Positions 6,558 to 9,875 of a DNA stretch of 9,875 bases are shown piece by piece. The stretch's first letter is position 1; every line of letters starts with the position of its first letter. Source of the stretch: CAYVSP01 sp964453655 (GTDB lineage: Bacteria > Patescibacteriota > Saccharimonadia > Saccharimonadales > CAYVSP01); contig CAYVSP010000023.1 of NCBI GenBank assembly GCA_964453655.1, positions 1-9,875 of the forward strand, in the 5' to 3' direction. Under the pieces are notes generated by a model that saw nothing but the letters and a program-made list of their open reading frames with translations, did no database searches and was not told the DNA's origin. The translations under genes and the position numbers were made by a program.

Positions 6558-7359
6558 AGCTTGGCTTAAAAAAGCTGTTCAAAAATTGGGCGAAGCGGGC
6601 ATTGGCACTGCCCGATTGGACACCCTTATTTTGCTTGAAGACGAGCTACACAAAGATCGTGCTCAGCTGCTTGCCCACCCTGAGCTAGAACTCACAGTTG
6701 CGCAAATAAATAGGTTAGACGCCAAAATTGGCACTCGGGCTACTCATATGCCAATTTCTTATGTTCGTGGACATGTGGAGTTCTACGGAAGCGACTTTTT
6801 GGTAACACCTGCCGTCTTAGAGCCTAGGCCGGAATCAGAAACCATGATTGACCTCTTGAAGGCGTTGCGAATTAAACAACCATTTATCTTGGGTGACGTT
6901 GGTGCCGGCTCAGGGGCGCTGGGTATTACGGCCAAGCTGGAGCTGCCAACCATAACAGTAGAAATGCTTGAGCTTAATGATGAGGCAATCAAAATATGCA
7001 AAAAAAATAAACAACGCTTAAAATGCGATATTTTGATTACAAAATCTAATCTACTTTCTGCAAGTAAGCTTGCTCACGGCGTATTACTAGCCAACCTGCC
7101 CTATGTGCCCGATGACTACCATATTAACGAAGCGGCAGCCATGGAACCGCGCATTGCCATCTTTGGAGGCCCTGATGGGCTTGATTTGTACCGCCAGCTG
7201 TTCACTCAACTTACTCATAAAAAACATGTTCAATACGTACTGACAGAGTCCCTGCCCTTCCAGCACAAAGACTTAGCGGCCATCGCAAAACAGGCTGGCT
7301 ACGATCAAAAGACTGAAGACGACTTCATCCAAGTCTTTGCTAGGGTTAATGAACGCTAG
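6547..7359 (+). CDS. prmC: PrmC, release factor glutamine N5-methyltransferase
   Basis: A 270-residue SAM-dependent enzyme that methylates the GGQ glutamine of release factors. A helical N-terminal domain (about 1-65) recognises the release factor. PISYVRGHVEFYG (69-81) and LEPRPESE (91-98) correspond to the conserved family block, which usually reads PRPDTE. The SAM-binding loop is DVGAGSGALG (117-126). The catalytic NPPY of the family appears here as NLPY (183-186), followed by VPDDY. The reading frame is open upstream to 6460, but the family N-terminus starts at the ATG at 6547, which overlaps the kinase gene by 11 bp; no strong Shine-Dalgarno sequence is present, so coupling is likely. 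The TAG stop overlaps the stop of the convergent gene. Confidence 0.93.
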   Translation: MAIEAWLKKAVQKLGEAGIGTARLDTLILLEDELHKDRAQLLAHPELELTVAQINRLDAKIGTRATHMPISYVRGHVEFYGSDFLVTPAVLEPRPESETMIDLLKALRIKQPFILGDVGAGSGALGITAKLELPTITVEMLELNDEAIKICKKNKQRLKCDILITKSNLLSASKLAHGVLLANLPYVPDDYHINEAAAMEPRIAIFGGPDGLDLYRQLFTQLTHKKHVQYVLTESLPFQHKDLAAIAKQAGYDQKTEDDFIQVFARVNER

Positions 7360-8399
7360 TCTGTTGGTTGAATTATGACTGGTTCAGTGTTGGCCAAACC
7401 TGTGCTGAATTGGACTGATCCGTCGCTACGAATAATCAATCCGGATATAGTTACACTTGAGGCAGTAACCTTAACGTCGTGTCCCTCACTCATGACAGTG
7501 GCAATATTAGGTCCTACGTTTTCCCCGGCAGTTGAACAAGATTGCAATATAACCTCAAAGTTCTCTCCAAGATGTTTTTTGTAATCATTTACTTCTGAAC
7601 CTGGAATTTTAGTTCTATCTCTAGCTGCTTGCCGGTACATTCTAGTATCTATTGATTCGCCGCTTGTACCAATAGTCATACCATCTTCATTGCCATGCGC
7701 ATGCACTATAAAGCGCTTTACATCAGGTTGGCGGCCTTGCTGACGCTCTCTTTGGCCAACTCGCACTGCGATTCTAGCGGTTTCTGTGCCGCTATTGGCT
7801 TCAAAAATAAATACTCCTTTACCTTGCTCATCTTGAAATACGGGATTCTTACCGGTGTATGAGTTCCAATCAAAACGTGCATTTACAACGACTGAGCCTA
7901 CTGGCTCACCACTGAGCCAGCGTTGATTTTGTTCATATAATTCTAATTGTCTATATCTGCCGAAGTTATAAATGCCGAAGTTATTGATTATCTCATTCAG
8001 GGATTCCTGACCGTAAGCTTTCTCGTATGCTTCTATAGAATCAAGCTGAAACTGCAAGGCGTCTGATTGTTGCTTGGCCAATTTAGCCAATACTTCTTGG
8101 TCAGGAGCTTCTTTAGGTAAACTAAATTTGTCTTCCTCACTACTGTAGAAGTTTCGTATATAGGCCTCGTGCGTAGTCCACGAGGCAAGCATCTCTTCGG
8201 CTACATCTCTTGGAAGTCCGAGTCTTAACAAGCGTTCCTCAACTGCTGGTAAATCAGACAGTTCTGGCGACTTTATCAAATTTTTAAAGGTAGTGAGTGG
8301 GTACTGGATATCTGAATAAGCCTTTACATAATAATCAACGATTTCGGCATTTACGATGAGCTTTTCGATAATTTCTGTAGCACTTCCTTCTACGATAGA
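7356..8399 (-). CDS. Caspase-like (clan CD-type) cysteine peptidase domain, C-terminal part, 5' end lost in gap
   Basis: The frame is open from the TAG at 7356 up to the assembly gap: 347 residues, of which the last 307 follow an internal TTG at 8279. There is no stop between that TTG and the Ns, so the TTG is unlikely to be the real start. Numbered from the TTG, a hydrophobic strand leads into HAHG (H193, H195-G196), and a second strand, FEVIL, leads into QSCSTAG with C248. Strand-HisGly then strand-Cys is the dyad layout of clan CD peptidases (caspases, CHAT, the toxin cysteine-protease domains). His195 and Cys248 are the predicted pair. A short beta-rich end follows. The region before residue 130 is mostly helical and has no recognised domain. 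No signal peptide is visible. Peptidase activity is inferred, not shown. The gene converges on prmC and probably continues in 8501-9316. Confidence 0.65.
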   Translation of the reverse strand, partial: SIVEGSATEIIEKLIVNAEIVDYYVKAYSDIQYPLTTFKNLIKSPELSDLPAVEERLLRLGLPRDVAEEMLASWTTHEAYIRNFYSSEEDKFSLPKEAPDQEVLAKLAKQQSDALQFQLDSIEAYEKAYGQESLNEIINNFGIYNFGRYRQLELYEQNQRWLSGEPVGSVVVNARFDWNSYTGKNPVFQDEQGKGVFIFEANSGTETARIAVRVGQRERQQGRQPDVKRFIVHAHGNEDGMTIGTSGESIDTRMYRQAARDRTKIPGSEVNDYKKHLGENFEVILQSCSTAGENVGPNIATVMSEGHDVKVTASSVTISGLIIRSDGSVQFSTGLANTEPVIIQPTD

Positions 8400-8400
8400 A

Positions 8401-8500
8401 NNNNNNNNNNNNNNNNNNNNNNNNNNNNNNNNNNNNNNNNNNNNNNNNNNNNNNNNNNNNNNNNNNNNNNNNNNNNNNNNNNNNNNNNNNNNNNNNNNNN
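8401..8500. other. Assembly gap (100 Ns)
   Basis: Exactly 100 Ns, the usual placeholder length for a scaffold gap of unknown size. Any reading frame carried through it is arbitrary. A stop codon seen just after it in one minus-strand frame is an artefact of the placeholder length. Confidence 0.97.
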
Positions 8501-9316
8501 GCTGATAGGCGAATCTGGCATAGTTACAACCGCTAAAATGTCCTGTATATCATCAAAGAACGGAATAGGCGCTGGTGTTGTAAGGTCAAGTTTTCCTGTC
8601 GGGTTAAAATCATAGTCCAGTTTTTGACCAGTTGCGAACTCCAATAAAAATCTGGATTTACGTAGCCTATCCGCCACACCCTTATACTCATCATCTACAA
8701 ATAGCTTGGCTGATTCCTGGCCGGCTTTAACAAGTCCTTCCGCCAAATCTTCCCGAACGACCCTTCTTAAAAGTACTCTATCTTCGGCCGGTCTTATATA
8801 GCTTAAAAGGATAAGTGATTCCAAAAGCTGGAGCTCAATATCTTCTCGACCTTCGGCTTTAGCTTTTTTCGCCGATTCTAGAGCCATATTCAAAGCTTCT
8901 TTATATATGGCTTCTCGTTCTTGAGTCTCTCTTTCCGTGCGGGCTTCATCGGTCTCAACCGCTTTTTCCCCGAAAACTACTCCTTGCTCAACTAAATTCT
9001 TATGGGCGTCTTTTAAAAGCGCGGAGCTAGTACCCAAAACTCCTGCCAACTTCTGTTCGCCGGCTTGAGCGGCTTCAACCGTTTCCTGATTAAGATCTTG
9101 AATATCAAGCTCAGGATCAGTGATAACACGGCTAAAGTCAATTTTCTGAAATTCCCTACCAAATTGATCTTTAACTGTTTCAGCAGGATGCATATCTGTA
9201 TGGCTTAGCCCTAAAGCAGTCTCGCCGACTTGTTCAATCAAATGAGGTGGCAGCTGACTAAGTTGTTCAGCGGCAGCTGGATATTTTTGTTCTACTTGAT
9301 TGAGTACTGTTTCCAT
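8501..9316 (-). CDS. Helical protein of unknown function, N-terminal part, 3' end lost in gap
   Basis: A 272-residue open frame from an ATG at 9316 to the gap, with no stop. I do not recognise a family. It is soluble and mostly helical, with a charged E/A/K-rich stretch (about 120-160) that could form a coiled coil, a second helical block (160-230), and a Pro/Asp-containing segment near the gap (240-260). No signal peptide or membrane segment is seen. The start has no good Shine-Dalgarno sequence, but a promoter-like pair lies 24 nt upstream. The segment on the other side of the gap is also open on the same strand. The simplest reading is one gene with this as its N-terminal half and the caspase-like domain as its C-terminal half; that requires a true gap length of 2 modulo 3. 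Confidence 0.7.
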
Positions 9317-9340
9317 TGTTTATTTCGATTCTGCTTCTTA

Positions 9341-9368
9341 ATTTTATCAGTTTGCACCTCAATAACAA
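9341..9368 (-). promoter_or_regulatory. Candidate promoter for the gap-spanning gene
   Basis: On the minus strand, TTGTTA (9368-9363), a 16-nt spacer and TAAAAT (9346-9341) form a reasonable sigma-70-type promoter. The expected start lies about 18 nt before the ATG at 9316. Confidence 0.45.
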
Positions 9369-9426
9369 CTGATGTGCCCTATAGCGAGCCGCCAACATAC
9401 AAAAAAACAAAGACGACTTTATTAAG

Positions 9427-9441
9427 GTCTTTCAAAAAGAC
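9427..9441. repeat. 6-bp inverted repeat
   Basis: GTCTTT (9427-9432), loop CAA, AAAGAC (9436-9441). It is the first of three consecutive hairpins in the A/T-rich spacer. On the minus strand it precedes a T7 run at 9407-9401, but not immediately. Confidence 0.5.
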
Positions 9442-9447
9442 TAGATT

Positions 9448-9464
9448 GTTCTTTTCCAAAGAAC
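9448..9464. repeat. 7-bp inverted repeat with an alternative partner
   Basis: GTTCTTT (9448-9454), loop TCC, AAAGAAC (9458-9464). The same AAAGAAC recurs at 9507-9513 as part of a direct repeat CAAAGAACC (9457-9465 and 9506-9514). The left arm could therefore pair with either copy; the longer option would enclose the 17-bp hairpin. Confidence 0.55.
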
Positions 9465-9470
9465 CAAATG

Positions 9471-9508
9471 TTGTGACACTTTCTTGAGTCGTCAAGAAAG
9501 TGTCACAA
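9471..9508. repeat. Perfect 17-bp inverted repeat with 4-nt loop
   Basis: TTGTGACACTTTCTTGA (9471-9487) and TCAAGAAAGTGTCACAA (9492-9508) are exact reverse complements around GTCG. In RNA this is a very stable hairpin; in DNA it could be a dimeric operator. Neither side carries a T-run, so it is not a standard intrinsic terminator on either strand. Confidence 0.85.
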
Positions 9509-9516
9509 AGAACCGA

Positions 9517-9685
9517 CCGGCGACTGAAAAACAGGACTACTCACAGATACCAGGCACAAACGTGATGCAAAGGACTCCCTTCGGTCTGTCTCGCTTTCGA
9601 TTTACTTCAAGGAATAAAGCTCGACTATCTTTGCATCAATGACTCGTTTGCACCTGATTGCTCCCAATCCGTTTTTCAGAGCCGG
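9517..9685. ncRNA. Structured RNA candidate, long rod, class unknown
   Basis: Nested, collinear helices fold the whole 169-nt stretch. CCGGC (9517-9521) pairs with GCCGG (9681-9685) and CTGAAAAAC (9524-9532) with GTTTTTCAG (9671-9679). GGA (9534-9536) pairs with TCC (9668-9670), CAGG (9551-9554) with CCTG (9653-9656), and CAAACG (9557-9562) with CGTTTG (9645-9650). TGATGCAAAG (9563-9572) pairs with CTTTGCATCA (9629-9638), and GCTTT (9593-9597) with AAAGC (9616-9620). There is a 2x2 internal loop and a 6-nt bulge (9639-9644). The region is not coding. Rod shape and size recall 6S RNA, but no 6S, tmRNA, RNase P or SRP signature is seen. The strand cannot be fixed from pairing, as no G-U pairs break the symmetry. 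Confidence 0.6.
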
Positions 9686-9733
9686 AATAGTCGGGAAACT
9701 ACGGGCCCTAGGAGGTGGCTTGAGGGCTAATGC

Positions 9734-9762
9734 TTGACGCTGTGTAATTAATATTTTATTAT
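9734..9762 (+). promoter_or_regulatory. Strong promoter for the gene at 9769
   Basis: TTGACG (9734-9739), a 17-nt spacer and TATTAT (9757-9762) match the consensus at ten of twelve positions. The ATG at 9769 is 6 nt past the -10, which is where transcription normally starts, so a leaderless mRNA is predicted. Confidence 0.75.
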
Positions 9763-9768
9763 ATTACT

Positions 9769-9875
9769 ATGCTAATTGAAGGTAGTATTGATTTATCTAG
9801 AGCAGTGATTCCCGAACCACTAGATGCTTATCGGGTGCATGAAAATCGGTTTGCCATAGCCGAATACAGCGAAGA
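9769..9875 (+). CDS. Start of an unidentified gene, cut off by the window end
   Basis: The frame is open from ATG 9769 to the end of the window, giving 35 codons plus two bases and beginning MLIEGSIDLSRAVIPEPLDA. No family is recognisable from so short a piece. Support comes from the strong promoter immediately upstream and from uninterrupted, ordinary-looking codons. There is no Shine-Dalgarno sequence, consistent with a leaderless start. It diverges from the gap-spanning gene, with the hairpin-rich region between them. Confidence 0.6.
   Translation, partial: MLIEGSIDLSRAVIPEPLDAYRVHENRFAIAEYSE

Noticed and set aside
8277..8279. TTG at 8279 as the start of the caspase-like gene
   Set aside because: The same frame continues open upstream for 40 coding-like codons to the gap, and there is no Shine-Dalgarno sequence, so the TTG is more likely an internal leucine codon.
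8390..8400. A stop codon just past the gap that would end the 9316 gene with Leu-Ser-stop
   Set aside because: It exists only if the gap is exactly 100 nt; the N-run is a placeholder. Another frame is open from the gap to 7356.
9230..9487. 85-residue plus-strand frame across the spacer
   Set aside because: It runs antisense to the start of the helical gene and through the hairpins, with low-complexity Phe/Cys/Thr-rich sequence, no promoter and no ribosome-binding site.
9471..9508. 17-bp hairpin as an intrinsic terminator or CRISPR repeat
   Set aside because: There is no T-run on either side and no second copy with regular spacers.
9515..9740. tmRNA or RNase P RNA at the hairpin-rich region
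   Set aside because: AATAGTCG...AAACTACG (9686-9702) looks superficially like the E. coli tmRNA tag region, but no tRNA-like acceptor/T-arm, plausible tag peptide or RNase P conserved block is found on either strand.
1..9875. Use of the UGA-glycine code known from some CPR lineages
   Set aside because: frr, the cysteine-rich gene and the kinase gene all end at TGA in the expected place, and no in-frame TGA interrupts the conserved genes.

Overview
This window looks like a metagenome-assembled scaffold: it carries a run of exactly 100 Ns at 8401-8500. It comes from a compact bacterial genome. The short EF-Ts, the tightly overlapping genes, the translation genes with diverged accessory tails and the mix of Shine-Dalgarno-led and apparently leaderless starts fit a Candidate Phyla Radiation / Patescibacteria organism, perhaps Saccharibacteria. 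That placement is inference, with no rRNA marker here to prove it. TAA, TAG and TGA all end recognisable genes, so the code is the standard bacterial one, not the UGA-glycine code of some CPR lineages.

Layout. Minus strand, 4406 down to 120, reads as one translation-centred operon: rpsB (uS2), tsf (EF-Ts), an unrecognised 94-residue cysteine-rich protein, frr (ribosome recycling factor), rseP (site-2 protease) and a CPBP-family membrane protease. The cysteine-rich gene sits where many bacteria keep pyrH. rseP also has its own extended -10 promoter. The divergent plus-strand side begins with rpmE (bL31), behind a perfect TTGACA-N17-TATAAT promoter only 9 nt from the start codon, and ends in a strong intrinsic terminator. 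prfA (RF1), a small P-loop kinase and prmC (the methyltransferase acting on RF1) follow as a second tight cluster. The 145-bp rpsB-rpmE spacer holds overlapping divergent promoters and a hairpin in the rpsB leader.

From 7356 to 9316 (minus strand) lies a less familiar locus. A C-terminal coding piece with a His-Gly...Cys arrangement like clan CD (caspase-like) peptidases is open right up to the assembly gap. On the other side of the gap a 272-residue helical coding piece is also open. They are probably one gene of more than 619 codons, split only by the Ns.

From 9317 to 9768 there is no convincing gene. The stretch holds a series of hairpins, including a perfect 17-bp inverted repeat, and a 169-nt region that folds into a long rod of nested, mostly perfect helices. 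It is a good candidate for an unassigned structured RNA. A plus-strand gene with a strong promoter and a predicted leaderless start begins at 9769 and runs off the window.

The strongest leads for something undescribed are the gap-split caspase-like protein with the structured region upstream of it, the cysteine-rich gene in the rpsB-tsf-frr operon, and the repeated leaderless promoter layout.
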